9,223 nt of DNA, taken from contig JACMMM010000197.1 in the NCBI GenBank assembly GCA_014379065.1, forward strand, positions 1 through 9,223, given 5' to 3'. Numbering within the stretch: the stretch's first letter is position 1; each line of letters begins with the position of its first letter. The notes beneath the pieces are model-generated. The model saw nothing but the letters and a program-made list of their open reading frames with translations. It did no database searches and had not been told where the DNA came from. The DNA is from Saprospiraceae bacterium. Lineage in GTDB: Bacteria > Bacteroidota > Bacteroidia > Chitinophagales > Saprospiraceae. The translations under genes were made by a program, and so were the position numbers. Below, piece after piece: positions 1 through 7,607 of the stretch.

Positions 1-1026
1 ACTTTTTCGGTAAAGGACACTGGAATCGGTATCCCACAAGAAAGGCAAGCCGCTGTATTTGAGGAGTTTACACAAGCAGATTCTGGAGTGGCGATTACTT
101 ATGGAGGTACAGGGCTGGGCTTGAGTATTGCGCGCAGCCTTGTTGAACAAATGGGTGGCGTGCTTCAATTGCGCAGCCAACCTGGACACGGGGCTGAATT
201 TTTCTTTACCTTGAATTTGCCTGTTGCAAGTCTGGAAAGTATTGGAGCACAGGGTCAAGACGAAGGCAAAACCATCATTCCAAAACTTGTTTGCAAGAGG
301 CCCGTGCGCGTTCTTTTGGTAGAGGACAATGAATTCAACCAAGCCGTCGCCCAACAAACGATTGCAGCGATTTGTCCGGAAATTACTTTGGAGGTATTGG
401 ACAACGGAGAAGAAGCCATAAAAAGGGCAAAAATCGAGGCCTTCGACCTCGTTTTAACCGACCTCCAAATGCCCGGCATAGACGGCTACGAAACGGCCCG
501 GCGATTGCGGCTATCTAATTTTGGAGGACCTATTGTAGCCTTGACCGCGAGCGCAGCACGCACGGAGGAGCCCAAATGCCTGGAAGCGGGAATGCAGGAA
601 ATGTTGCTCAAACCCATCGCACCAGCAGAAATGGCAGGCCTTTTGCTTCGCTATATTCCGGGAAAACTGGTCGAGGCAACCCAATCTGAAGCAATAGAAG
701 ATGCTTCCAATCAGGACACTCCAATCCCTCCAGCACTATTGCATTATGCAGGTGAAAACCCAACGGTGGCACGACAACTTTTGGGCATCATTCAAACAGA
801 ATTGAGTGAGCACCTGACAGCAATCCGGCAACTCAGATCTGTTCTGGACGACGACGTGATTCGAAAAAGGGTCCACAAAATGCGGCCACAACTCATGGCG
901 CTTGGATTAGAGGAGTATAGAACGTTGCTAGATGAAATCGAGCAAAGCACCCAGGCAGACGCCGAATTTTGGGCGAATGTCCGCAACTTGGAGTCCGTTT
1001 TAGAAAAAACACTTTCAGAAATATAA
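1..1026 (+). CDS. Hybrid sensor histidine kinase, C-terminal part (HATPase end, receiver, HPt-like), 5' truncated by window edge
   Basis: The reading frame is open from base 1, so the true start lies upstream; the GTG at 88 is an internal Val codon. Counting from base 1, 341 residues are visible. Residues 6-12 (DTGIGIP) are the G1 box, FEEFTQAD is the F box and GGTGLGLSI (35-43) is the G2 box of a HisKA-type ATPase domain. A receiver domain spans about 101-217, with acidic pocket E108/D109, phosphoacceptor D154 in LTDLQMPG, T182 and K204 in the LLKP motif. The remaining ~105 residues are helical and contain VHKMRPQL, where H292 fits the phosphohistidine of an HPt domain. Such proteins autophosphorylate and pass phosphate His-Asp-His to a regulator. 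The sensor and dimerisation parts are not visible. The LytTR regulator follows after 9 bp, so the two are probably cotranscribed and are likely partners. The domain calls are strong; the HPt assignment and the partnership are inferred. Confidence 0.93.
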   Translation, partial: TFSVKDTGIGIPQERQAAVFEEFTQADSGVAITYGGTGLGLSIARSLVEQMGGVLQLRSQPGHGAEFFFTLNLPVASLESIGAQGQDEGKTIIPKLVCKRPVRVLLVEDNEFNQAVAQQTIAAICPEITLEVLDNGEEAIKRAKIEAFDLVLTDLQMPGIDGYETARRLRLSNFGGPIVALTASAARTEEPKCLEAGMQEMLLKPIAPAEMAGLLLRYIPGKLVEATQSEAIEDASNQDTPIPPALLHYAGENPTVARQLLGIIQTELSEHLTAIRQLRSVLDDDVIRKRVHKMRPQLMALGLEEYRTLLDEIEQSTQADAEFWANVRNLESVLEKTLSEI

Positions 1027-1035
1027 TCCTAATCT

Positions 1036-1782
1036 ATGGAACCGATCCGTACGCTTATTGTCGAAGACGATCCCTTTGCGGCCACGCAATTGCGCTTGCT
1101 CTTGCAGGACCGCCACCCACGCCTGAACGTCCTTGCTACCTGTAGGGATGGCGCGGAAGGCTTGCAGGCCATTCAAAGCTTAAAACCCGATCTTGTTTTT
1201 ACCGATGTCGAGATGCCCAATCTCGATGGGTTGGAAATGTTGCGCCGTTTGGAAAAGCCCGATTTTGAGGTCGTTTTCATCACCTCTTTTGACAAATATG
1301 CCATAGGCGCCCTGCGGTTAAGCGCCTTGGACTACTTGATGAAGCCCGTCAACCCGACAGAACTCGACGTTACGGTGGATCATTTTTTCAAAAAAAGAGC
1401 GGCTAAGCTCCGCAGTGAGGGCATCATCCAAAATTTCCTCCACAACATGAGCACAGGCGAAAACACACAGCAGCGGCTCGCCGTTGCCACCACTGAAGGG
1501 ACGCATTTTGTCCCCTTGGCCGACTTGTTCCGCGTGGAAGCAATGTCCAATTATGCCCGGATTTTCGCCCGAAACAGCAAACCGATTTTGGTGTCAAAAA
1601 CCCTCAAAGACCTGGAAGAATCCCTACCCTCCAATATTTTTCTGCGGATACACAAATCGCACCTGGTCAACCTTTTGCACATCAAGAACCTGCTCCCTGA
1701 ACAGCGAATTGGCCTGTCTAACGGCGATGTGCTGGAGGTTTCGAGGAGGAGGTGGGCAGAGGTGCAGCGGGCGGTGGGATAA
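1036..1782 (+). CDS. LytTR-family response regulator (receiver plus LytTR DNA-binding domain)
   Basis: This is a complete 248-residue protein of the usual LytR/AlgR length. The N-terminal receiver (about 5-120) has D11/D12 in the acidic pocket, phosphoacceptor D57 in VFTDVEMP, T83 and K103 in LMKPV, so all key residues are present. A linker leads to a LytTR domain at about 147-247, with the typical LFRVEAMSNYARIF segment and a conserved RIHKSHLVNL stretch. Proteins of this type bind DNA direct repeats upstream of target promoters when phosphorylated. The gene starts 9 bp after the hybrid kinase stop with no clear Shine-Dalgarno site, consistent with an operon. Its last nine codons, including the stop, recur almost unchanged after the downstream T9SS gene (see the direct repeat at 5517-5542). 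The family call is firm; targets are unknown, with the adjacent large secreted protein an obvious candidate. Confidence 0.95.
   Translation: MEPIRTLIVEDDPFAATQLRLLLQDRHPRLNVLATCRDGAEGLQAIQSLKPDLVFTDVEMPNLDGLEMLRRLEKPDFEVVFITSFDKYAIGALRLSALDYLMKPVNPTELDVTVDHFFKKRAAKLRSEGIIQNFLHNMSTGENTQQRLAVATTEGTHFVPLADLFRVEAMSNYARIFARNSKPILVSKTLKDLEESLPSNIFLRIHKSHLVNLLHIKNLLPEQRIGLSNGDVLEVSRRRWAEVQRAVG
1757..1782 (+). repeat. Direct repeat copy 1, at the 3' end of the LytTR gene
   Basis: These 26 bases encode the C-terminus EVQRAVG plus stop of the LytTR regulator. They match 5517-5542 at 24 of 26 positions. The two differences are at 1761 and 1770, both third codon positions and both synonymous (Glu GAG/GAA, Arg CGG/CGA). 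The distance between copies is 3760 bp and the whole T9SS-sorted protein gene lies between them. Confidence 0.85.
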
Positions 1783-1833
1783 GCTCCTTATGTTTGCAGA
1801 TATAAATTGTACTTCACCATTACAATGATACCT

Positions 1834-4800
1834 ATGAAATACGGCTACCTATTCCTGCTTAATTTCTGCCTGCTAACCCATAATGCAATCGCCCAGACTT
1901 CAGAATCTCCCTGTACGCTTCAAGCCGGGATAAGCATTGGTATTTGCGTAGATTTTCCTTGCGTCCCTTTATTCAGTCATGTTGAAGGAGGAACTCCGCC
2001 TTATCAATTTCATTGGTTTAATGGACAGACAGAAGTAGATACCTATTTCAACTACGGCACCGACTTAGCTGGAATAGATACCTGCTTTATCCTTACCGTA
2101 ACCGATGCGAATGGCTGTGTTGCAATCGCCTCCACAAGATTTCGTTACGGTGGCCCTCCTGCATTTCAACCAGCTCCTGATTTTTTGTTGAACGATTCGA
2201 TTGTAGTGGATCCATTGGTTGGGACTTTCGAGGTAAAAAGCAATGATCATGTTTTTGCACAAAACTATACCTTAGTACAAGCTCCCAAGCACGGGAATGT
2301 ATTGCTGAACGCCGACGGGACCGGTACTTATACCCCTTTTCCAAACTGGTGTGGACCTGACCATTTTCGTTATACCGCTACGGACACCAGCGGTTGTAAT
2401 TTCGGCAGGTTGGCGACTGTTTGGATCGAACAATCGCCTTGCGGCGGCATCCTGCAGGAGAAAACAGATTGCAATAATTCCTGCAAGGGCAGGGTCTATT
2501 TTTATCAAAATGGGATCCTCACGCCGCCCTTGAGTTACAGTTGGTCAAATGGCAGCACCGGCAGCGCGGCTGAAAATCTGTGCCAAGGCCCAGTTTCAGT
2601 CACGGTGACCGATGCTGTGGGTCTAATAACAGTGTACAATGCTACGGTGGAAACAAGCAGCTTGGAGGCGGCCATTTCTGCCCCAATGGTCGTTTGCAAT
2701 GGCACCACCATTACGCTGAGTGCTGACTTTATGTTGCAAAACACGCCAGACTACCATTTTTACTGGTCTGGCCCCGGTATTTATGGCCCTGCGCAATTTA
2801 CCCCCCATCCAACCGCATATTGTTATTCGAACACGGATTCGGCGATCTATCAACTGTATGTACAATCCGCGGATGGATGTGTCGCAACCACCACTTGGTC
2901 AATAGAAATGCTTCCTCCCTTAGGGGTGAATTTGTCGGTTCAATTGCCCAAATGCCCAGGTGACAACCTTGAGCTCGGGGCCAAAATCACCACGCCTGGC
3001 ACCCCACCCTACCATTATAGCTGGTCGGGACCAAAAGGAATTCAATCGAACTGGTCTGAACTGCTTTGGCCAGCATTCACTACCGAATACAACGGAATAT
3101 ATGCCTTAACCTTCACGGACGCGAACGGTTGTTCGAGTGTACGTAAATCCCTCATTAACATTCCAGACACTTGTACCTATCAACCCGTCATCGTCTATAA
3201 TTCGTCGCCTTATTGTTCCGGTAGTGACCTGACGCTGCAATGGGGAATGAGTCCGAATTGGGTTTTACAAGATAGCATAGTATGGACCGGTCCAAATGGT
3301 TTTTTTTCTAATGCACGGTTTCCAACGATACAGAATATTCAGCCCAATATGAGCGGCTGGTACTATATTACAATCCAGTTTGGGAGCAGTTGGGTCACTG
3401 ATTCATCTTTTTTCAACATTTTGCCCGATGTGCTTACCATTACCTCATCAACCATCACCCCGCCCAGCGAATGTATTTCACCATTTAATGGTGTTGTATC
3501 CCTGGAAATGAACCTGCCACCGCCTTATCAGGTCAAATACAGCGATCAGGGATCTTATCAGAATTTCAATTCTAATCCGATTGTCCGCAGCAATGTGCGG
3601 GATGGTTTTTTAACCGTAAATGTGAAGAAAAATGGATGTGTGGCCTCCAAGACCATGCTCGTTGAAACACCGGGGCCGCCGCAGCTTGTGCTGCAAAATG
3701 AAACTTGCGCTGGTAAGGACGCCACTATTGTACTCAATGCCGCGCACCCCTTTACCACTACATGGAAGCTGCCCGATGGAAGTAGTCTCCACAATCAGCA
3801 AAGCCTTACGGGGATGGCGCCGGGCGTCTATACTGTGTACGCGAAAGACGAGACTACCAAATGTATATTTCGCGATACCTTTCAGTTGTTGGCTTACCTT
3901 GATTTTCGTATTACCGTGGTTGATACGCCCACTTGTACCAGCACAGATGGAAGCTTACTTGTCCTACCCTTTGGGAATGTTACGCCGCCCATAATCTTTG
4001 ACTGGAGCAATGGGTTCAGTGGCAATCCCGCCAACAACCTTGCAGTCGGTGGTTATTCGGTCACCTTAACCGACGATGATGGATGTAGCCGCCATCGAAA
4101 TACCGTGCTGCCGCCAGAAGAGGCTTGTATTGCGCAAGTGACCGGAAGAATTTACGCGGATACAGCGTGCCATTGCTATGCTGACAGCAATTCGGTGATA
4201 TTTCCTTTTGTCAAAGTTTGCGCTACCAATGGCGATCAGACCACCTGTACCTACGCAGAATACACCGGGGCCTATACTTTGGCTTTGACGGAACCTGGCA
4301 GTTATACGATAACAGCCACCAGTTATCTTCCCAATGCGCAGAGCGCTTGTACGGAATTTCAATATGTCGTTGGGCAGGATGTGACCAAAGACACTGCTGG
4401 AGTGGATTTCTTCTTTTGCGCTGTGCAAGAGAGTGATCTGCAAGTCATGATTAATTGCGGAAATGCGCGGCCCGGCTTCGAGTCCAACTCCACCATTTTG
4501 GTACGCAACAATGGTATTTGGACGGCAGATACGAGTCTACTAACAGTATTGATAAGCCCGTATTGGAGCAATCCGGTATTTTCACCACAACCGACATTCT
4601 ATGACCCGGCGACACATATCGCAAATTGGCGTATTCCGAATCTTGTACTTTTTCAACAATTCCAGGTAAATATAAAAGGAACTGTAACAGCCGCACTGGG
4701 CGATACATTAACGGTGCAATCCAGTGTGTTGTCATTGTACACGCCCGACCATTACACAGCCAATAACTCCAGCGAATGCTCCGTAATTGTATCAGGATCC

Positions 4801-5511
4801 TTTGATCCCAATGATAAAATGGTCAATCCTCTGGGGATTGGTTCAACGGGAAATATTTCACCCACGGATTCGGTATTGACCTATACCATTCGCTTTCAAA
4901 ACACTGGAACGGACACCGCGTTTACAGTGGTAGTGCGCGATACGCTGGATATCGATGTTTTTGATTTGAATAGTATCAGGCCATTGTTTTCAAGTCACCC
5001 TTATCATTTAAAGGCAGAAGGGGGAAACGTATTGGTCTTTACATTTGATCCGATACAATTACCAGACAGTGCCCGGAGTGAAATCGGCAGCAAAGGTTTT
5101 GTAATGTTCAGCATTCGCTTAAAGAACAATCTGCCTCAGGGTTCACGCATCGCTAATTCAGCGGCCATTTATTTCGACTACAACCTGCCAGTCATTACCA
5201 ATACGGTCCAAAATACAATTGTAAAGGCCAGTGACCCCAATAGGGCGCCGCTGCGCATAACGCTGATGCCAAACCCTGCCATCGGCCAAAGTTTGCTTTC
5301 GATCGAGCGCGCAGAAGGTTTGCAGTGGATGGACGTTGCGCTTTACAGCATGGATGGCGCTATATCTAAGCATTTAGCACATATACTTGCTCCATCAGCG
5401 GGATTAATGGTTCCTATTGATACACGCGCTTTGCCTTCGGGCATATATATCGTTTCGGTTAGGAGCGATTTGGGGCAAGTAAGTAGAAAGTTGATTGTTA
5501 TTTCGGATTAA
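1834..5511 (+). CDS. Large secreted multidomain protein with SprB/Ig-like repeats, DUF7619-like domain and T9SS type A sorting domain
   Basis: I chose the ATG at 1834 because it gives a classical signal peptide (MKYGYLFLLNFCLL..., cleavage likely after AIA before Gln). ATG 1825 and TTG 1807 are in frame but only add residues before the charged N-terminus. The product is about 1225 residues. In order there are: an SprB-like repeat (about 52-100: GGTPPYQFHW to TVTDANGC); a cadherin/Big_9-like domain (about 116-199, with HGNVLLNADGTGTYTP); another SprB-like unit (about 211-272); several Ig/PKD-like modules with the WSGP and TDANGC signatures; an SprB-like unit near 697-753; a carboxypeptidase-regulatory or SdrD-like segment; a DUF7619-type domain from SFDPNDK (about 989) to YFDYNLPVITN; and a C-terminal T9SS sorting domain (about 1138-1225: LMPNPA, ALPSGIYIVSV, KLIVI). 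It should cross the inner membrane by Sec and the outer membrane by T9SS, ending on the surface or outside. No catalytic motif was seen, so adhesion or matrix function is inference. Confidence 0.93.
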   Translation: MKYGYLFLLNFCLLTHNAIAQTSESPCTLQAGISIGICVDFPCVPLFSHVEGGTPPYQFHWFNGQTEVDTYFNYGTDLAGIDTCFILTVTDANGCVAIASTRFRYGGPPAFQPAPDFLLNDSIVVDPLVGTFEVKSNDHVFAQNYTLVQAPKHGNVLLNADGTGTYTPFPNWCGPDHFRYTATDTSGCNFGRLATVWIEQSPCGGILQEKTDCNNSCKGRVYFYQNGILTPPLSYSWSNGSTGSAAENLCQGPVSVTVTDAVGLITVYNATVETSSLEAAISAPMVVCNGTTITLSADFMLQNTPDYHFYWSGPGIYGPAQFTPHPTAYCYSNTDSAIYQLYVQSADGCVATTTWSIEMLPPLGVNLSVQLPKCPGDNLELGAKITTPGTPPYHYSWSGPKGIQSNWSELLWPAFTTEYNGIYALTFTDANGCSSVRKSLINIPDTCTYQPVIVYNSSPYCSGSDLTLQWGMSPNWVLQDSIVWTGPNGFFSNARFPTIQNIQPNMSGWYYITIQFGSSWVTDSSFFNILPDVLTITSSTITPPSECISPFNGVVSLEMNLPPPYQVKYSDQGSYQNFNSNPIVRSNVRDGFLTVNVKKNGCVASKTMLVETPGPPQLVLQNETCAGKDATIVLNAAHPFTTTWKLPDGSSLHNQQSLTGMAPGVYTVYAKDETTKCIFRDTFQLLAYLDFRITVVDTPTCTSTDGSLLVLPFGNVTPPIIFDWSNGFSGNPANNLAVGGYSVTLTDDDGCSRHRNTVLPPEEACIAQVTGRIYADTACHCYADSNSVIFPFVKVCATNGDQTTCTYAEYTGAYTLALTEPGSYTITATSYLPNAQSACTEFQYVVGQDVTKDTAGVDFFFCAVQESDLQVMINCGNARPGFESNSTILVRNNGIWTADTSLLTVLISPYWSNPVFSPQPTFYDPATHIANWRIPNLVLFQQFQVNIKGTVTAALGDTLTVQSSVLSLYTPDHYTANNSSECSVIVSGSFDPNDKMVNPLGIGSTGNISPTDSVLTYTIRFQNTGTDTAFTVVVRDTLDIDVFDLNSIRPLFSSHPYHLKAEGGNVLVFTFDPIQLPDSARSEIGSKGFVMFSIRLKNNLPQGSRIANSAAIYFDYNLPVITNTVQNTIVKASDPNRAPLRITLMPNPAIGQSLLSIERAEGLQWMDVALYSMDGAISKHLAHILAPSAGLMVPIDTRALPSGIYIVSVRSDLGQVSRKLIVISD

Positions 5512-5516
5512 TAGGC

Positions 5517-5542
5517 CAGAAGTGCAGCGAGCGGTGGGATAA
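5517..5542 (+). repeat. Direct repeat copy 2: relic of a LytTR gene 3' end
   Basis: This lies 5 bp after the stop of the large secreted protein. Read in one frame from 5516 it gives P-E-V-Q-R-A-V-G followed by TAA, the same C-terminus as the LytTR regulator (A-E-V-Q-R-A-V-G). It has no ORF of its own upstream, because the other frame of the secreted protein gene occupies that space. The two base differences from copy 1 are synonymous, so this copy looks descended from a coding sequence rather than being a random match. Confidence 0.8.
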
Positions 5543-5545
5543 TTC

Positions 5546-7192
5546 CTACAATTTATACATCAAATCTTCCATTTTAGCGCCCGGGATTTTCCCTTCATAA
5601 CGTGCCATGCAGTTCATCGCATGTTTTACGGTCTTGACCGTTTGCAACTCGGCTTGCGTCATCTCCGTGATATGTGGCAAAGCGGAAAGGATTGTCTTTT
5701 CAAGGTGATTCAAAGGCGCATCCGAAAAATCAATGTTTTCCCAGCCATCCGGCAATTTGGGCTCTTGAATCACCGGCCAGGTATTCACATCTCTCACTTC
5801 TGGCGATGTAAATACCTTATAAAATTTAGGGGCGTGCTTATCCCGCTCCGTGAAATTGTCAATGCCCCATTTTTCGCACATCATATTCAGGAATGAGGTG
5901 TGGTGGTAAGTATTGTTGACAATGGTATTGGGCTTGATATGCGCAGAAACCATGATCATCGGCACCCGAACGCCCAGTCGGTCGAATGTAAAACCATCTT
6001 CTCCAACGATGGGCGGGTTATTGGGAGAAACGGCGCTAGGCGGCGGAATATGATCGTAGCAACCGCCATGTTCGTCGTGGGTAATGATAAGCAGTGTGTT
6101 TTCCCAATTATTTCCCGTTTCGGAATTGGAATTTCTGATGGCCTCATACACTTGCCAGATCAGTTTTTCGCCCAGGAGCACAGAACCTGTTGAGGAGGCG
6201 CCGTACAACGCGGAATCATAAGAAGAAGGATGTTGATCATTGTGCGGCGTAAAAAAACGCGGTTCCACAAAAGAGTACGCGGGCAGATCGCCATTTGCCG
6301 CATCTTGCAGAAAATGCTTGAAACTCTTGATATGTGTAAAATGGTAATCAAGCAATTGTTGAAAATGAATGATGCCCGTTAATGAAAACGGGTTGTCGGT
6401 ATAAATCTTCCATGGGATGCCTTTCTCTTGCAGCCGGTTAAATAGCGTCTCGCCGGACTGATCGAATATCCACTTTTTTACAGGGCTGTTATTGACAAAA
6501 TTATAGGCCGTGGCAGAATGCCAGAACGCCCGGTTGGTATAGGTTTGACTTGGCACATCACAATGCCAGTGATCGAATACCGCAAATTCTTTTGCTAAAG
6601 TAGCCATTACAGGCACCTGCGTAGGTTCGTAGCACTCCATGATGGACTTATAATCATCGTATTTGTCGTTCAGTTTGAACCAGCGGGGGTTGCAGCCCAA
6701 CCAATTTAATAACCTGCCAAACCACCCTTGATTTTTCAAAGAGCGCAGTACACTGATATAGTCCTTCACAAAACCGTTCATCGGCGGGTTAAGCGGCACA
6801 ACCTCGGGCAGGTTGAACGGTGCGACAATTTTGTCGTCTGTTTTGCCATTGTTTGATTCGGGACGATCTATGCCAAATACCTGTGTATTGACATGCGGGT
6901 AAATTTCGCCGGGATCGGGATAAGGCTGAAAATAATGGTCGTGTGGCGTCACAGGCCTCACCGCTATGTTTTCGCCACGATGCTCCCCTTTGACATCGTT
7001 CGGTACGGGATTGGTATGCGGGCCATCAAAATTCAGTCCGCTAAATTTTTTGCCCAGCGGGAAACTGGGCAGGATATCGCCCGGTTTGTACAAATAGCCC
7101 AGCAGATTATCGAAGGAGCGGTTTTCCAGCATGAGCACGACGACGTGCTTGAAATGGTCGAGTGGGTTTTGGGGGTTGTCGAGGTTGGTCAT
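5546..7192 (-). CDS. Phosphoesterase of the phospholipase C / acid phosphatase AcpA family (PF04185)
   Basis: The predicted protein is 548 residues from the ATG at 7192. Family motifs in order are: VVLMLENRSFDNLLGY near the N-terminus, where E and N match metal ligands of the family; FDHWHCDVPSQTYTNRAF, the expected nucleophile region; LLIITHDEHGGCYDH, which contributes the Asp-Glu metal pair; GVRVPMIMVSAHI; and YHHTSFLNMM. Members hydrolyse phosphomonoesters or phospholipid headgroups, and substrate cannot be read from sequence. A TTG 15 codons upstream (7237) extends the frame, but it lies inside a TATATTTG promoter-like element, so ATG 7192 is preferred. Neither start gives a signal peptide or Tat motif, unlike many relatives, so a cytoplasmic location or an unrecognised export route is possible. 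The gene is convergent with the T9SS gene, 34 bp apart, and is probably monocistronic. The family is confident; the exact activity is not. Confidence 0.9.
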   Translation of the reverse strand: MTNLDNPQNPLDHFKHVVVLMLENRSFDNLLGYLYKPGDILPSFPLGKKFSGLNFDGPHTNPVPNDVKGEHRGENIAVRPVTPHDHYFQPYPDPGEIYPHVNTQVFGIDRPESNNGKTDDKIVAPFNLPEVVPLNPPMNGFVKDYISVLRSLKNQGWFGRLLNWLGCNPRWFKLNDKYDDYKSIMECYEPTQVPVMATLAKEFAVFDHWHCDVPSQTYTNRAFWHSATAYNFVNNSPVKKWIFDQSGETLFNRLQEKGIPWKIYTDNPFSLTGIIHFQQLLDYHFTHIKSFKHFLQDAANGDLPAYSFVEPRFFTPHNDQHPSSYDSALYGASSTGSVLLGEKLIWQVYEAIRNSNSETGNNWENTLLIITHDEHGGCYDHIPPPSAVSPNNPPIVGEDGFTFDRLGVRVPMIMVSAHIKPNTIVNNTYHHTSFLNMMCEKWGIDNFTERDKHAPKFYKVFTSPEVRDVNTWPVIQEPKLPDGWENIDFSDAPLNHLEKTILSALPHITEMTQAELQTVKTVKHAMNCMARYEGKIPGAKMEDLMYKL

Positions 7193-7234
7193 AGGTGGAT
7201 AGGTGTAGGTAAAATTAAGGCCAAATATGCGGCG

Positions 7235-7242
7235 CAAATATA
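7235..7242 (-). promoter_or_regulatory. Bacteroidota-type -7 promoter element for the phosphoesterase gene
   Basis: On the - strand this reads TATATTTG, an exact match to the Bacteroidota -7 consensus TAnnTTTG. It would place the transcript start near 7229, about 37 bases before ATG 7192. No clear TTTG (-33) element is seen at the usual distance, so the call rests on one element and on its position. Confidence 0.45.
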
Positions 7243-7427
7243 AATTTCAACTCAATTTTATCTTGATTACTCAGGATGTGGGCGTAGAAGCCGTCGGAAA
7301 AATTAGCCTTTAAATTGGAAAAAAATAAAAATTCCCTTAGATGATTTGGAGATTTGAAGATGAGGCTTACTTTTACATTTCAAAAAATGTTGAATGAATC
7401 AAAGTCTCCCTCCTACTTGTCTGTTCA

Positions 7428-7472
7428 CCCGTTGCGTTAATCCAACCATTTTGGTTGGATTCACGCAACGGG
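7428..7472. repeat. 45-bp near-perfect palindrome (hairpin)
   Basis: The left arm is CCCGTTGCGT-T-A-ATCCAACCA and the right arm is TGGTTGGAT-T-C-ACGCAACGGG. Twenty of 21 possible pairs form, with one T/C mismatch (7438/7462) and a 3-base TTT loop (7449-7451). No T tract follows, so it is not a typical terminator. It shares the GTTGCGT/ACGCAAC core with the second inverted repeat about 30 bp downstream. Confidence 0.85.
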
Positions 7473-7500
7473 TATTTGTGGATTAAGTGGTGACAAACCG

Positions 7501-7545
7501 GGTTTTCACGCAATAGCGGCTATATGGGAGGAGTTGCGTAAAACC
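7501..7545. repeat. Second inverted repeat with the same TTGCGT core, arms 7501-7513 and 7534-7545
   Basis: GGTTTTCACGCAA pairs with TTGCGTAAAACC apart from one bulged C at 7507, leaving a 20-base loop. The four arms of the two inverted repeats, read in one sense, fit a shared pattern GTTGCGTnAA followed within 1-2 bases by CC. In this pair ACGCAA comes first and TTGCGT second, the reverse order of the upstream palindrome. Confidence 0.7.
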
Positions 7546-7607
7546 AAAGTTCTTGGAAACTATAAAACAAAACCAATAATTACTAAAAATAATACAGAAA
7601 AGGTAAA

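Larger units (their letters stand above)
7243..7607. other. Intergenic region between divergent phosphoesterase and two-transmembrane genes
   Basis: About 365 bases lie without a supportable gene. The left half (to about 7420) is AT-rich and shows no recognisable motif. The right half holds the two inverted repeats listed separately (7428-7472 and 7501-7545), then an A-rich leader running into the two-transmembrane gene with AGAAAAGG about 5 bases before its ATG. Promoters for that gene must lie here, but no convincing -33/-7 pair was found. Confidence 0.6.

Noticed and set aside
1791..1815. Promoter for the large secreted protein gene (TGTTTGCAGATATAAATTG area)
   Set aside because: A TTTG is present, but no TAnnTTTG lies at the right distance, so I could not support a promoter call.
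5534..5549. Possible bidirectional terminator GTGGGA-TAAT-TCCTAC between the convergent genes
   Set aside because: The stem is only 6 bp with one G-T pair, there is no T tract on either strand, and its left half lies in the LytTR-tail repeat, so it may be incidental.
7340..7396. 18-codon ORF beginning M-I-W-R-F-E-D
   Set aside because: It is very short, has no ribosome binding site, and sits in AT-rich intergenic sequence where such ORFs arise by chance.
7428..7545. Integron attC site pair
   Set aside because: The cores read GTTGCGT and ACGCAAC, which do not fit the GTTRRRY/RYYYAAC boxes, and in the first palindrome they lie in the wrong order. No integrase is in the window.
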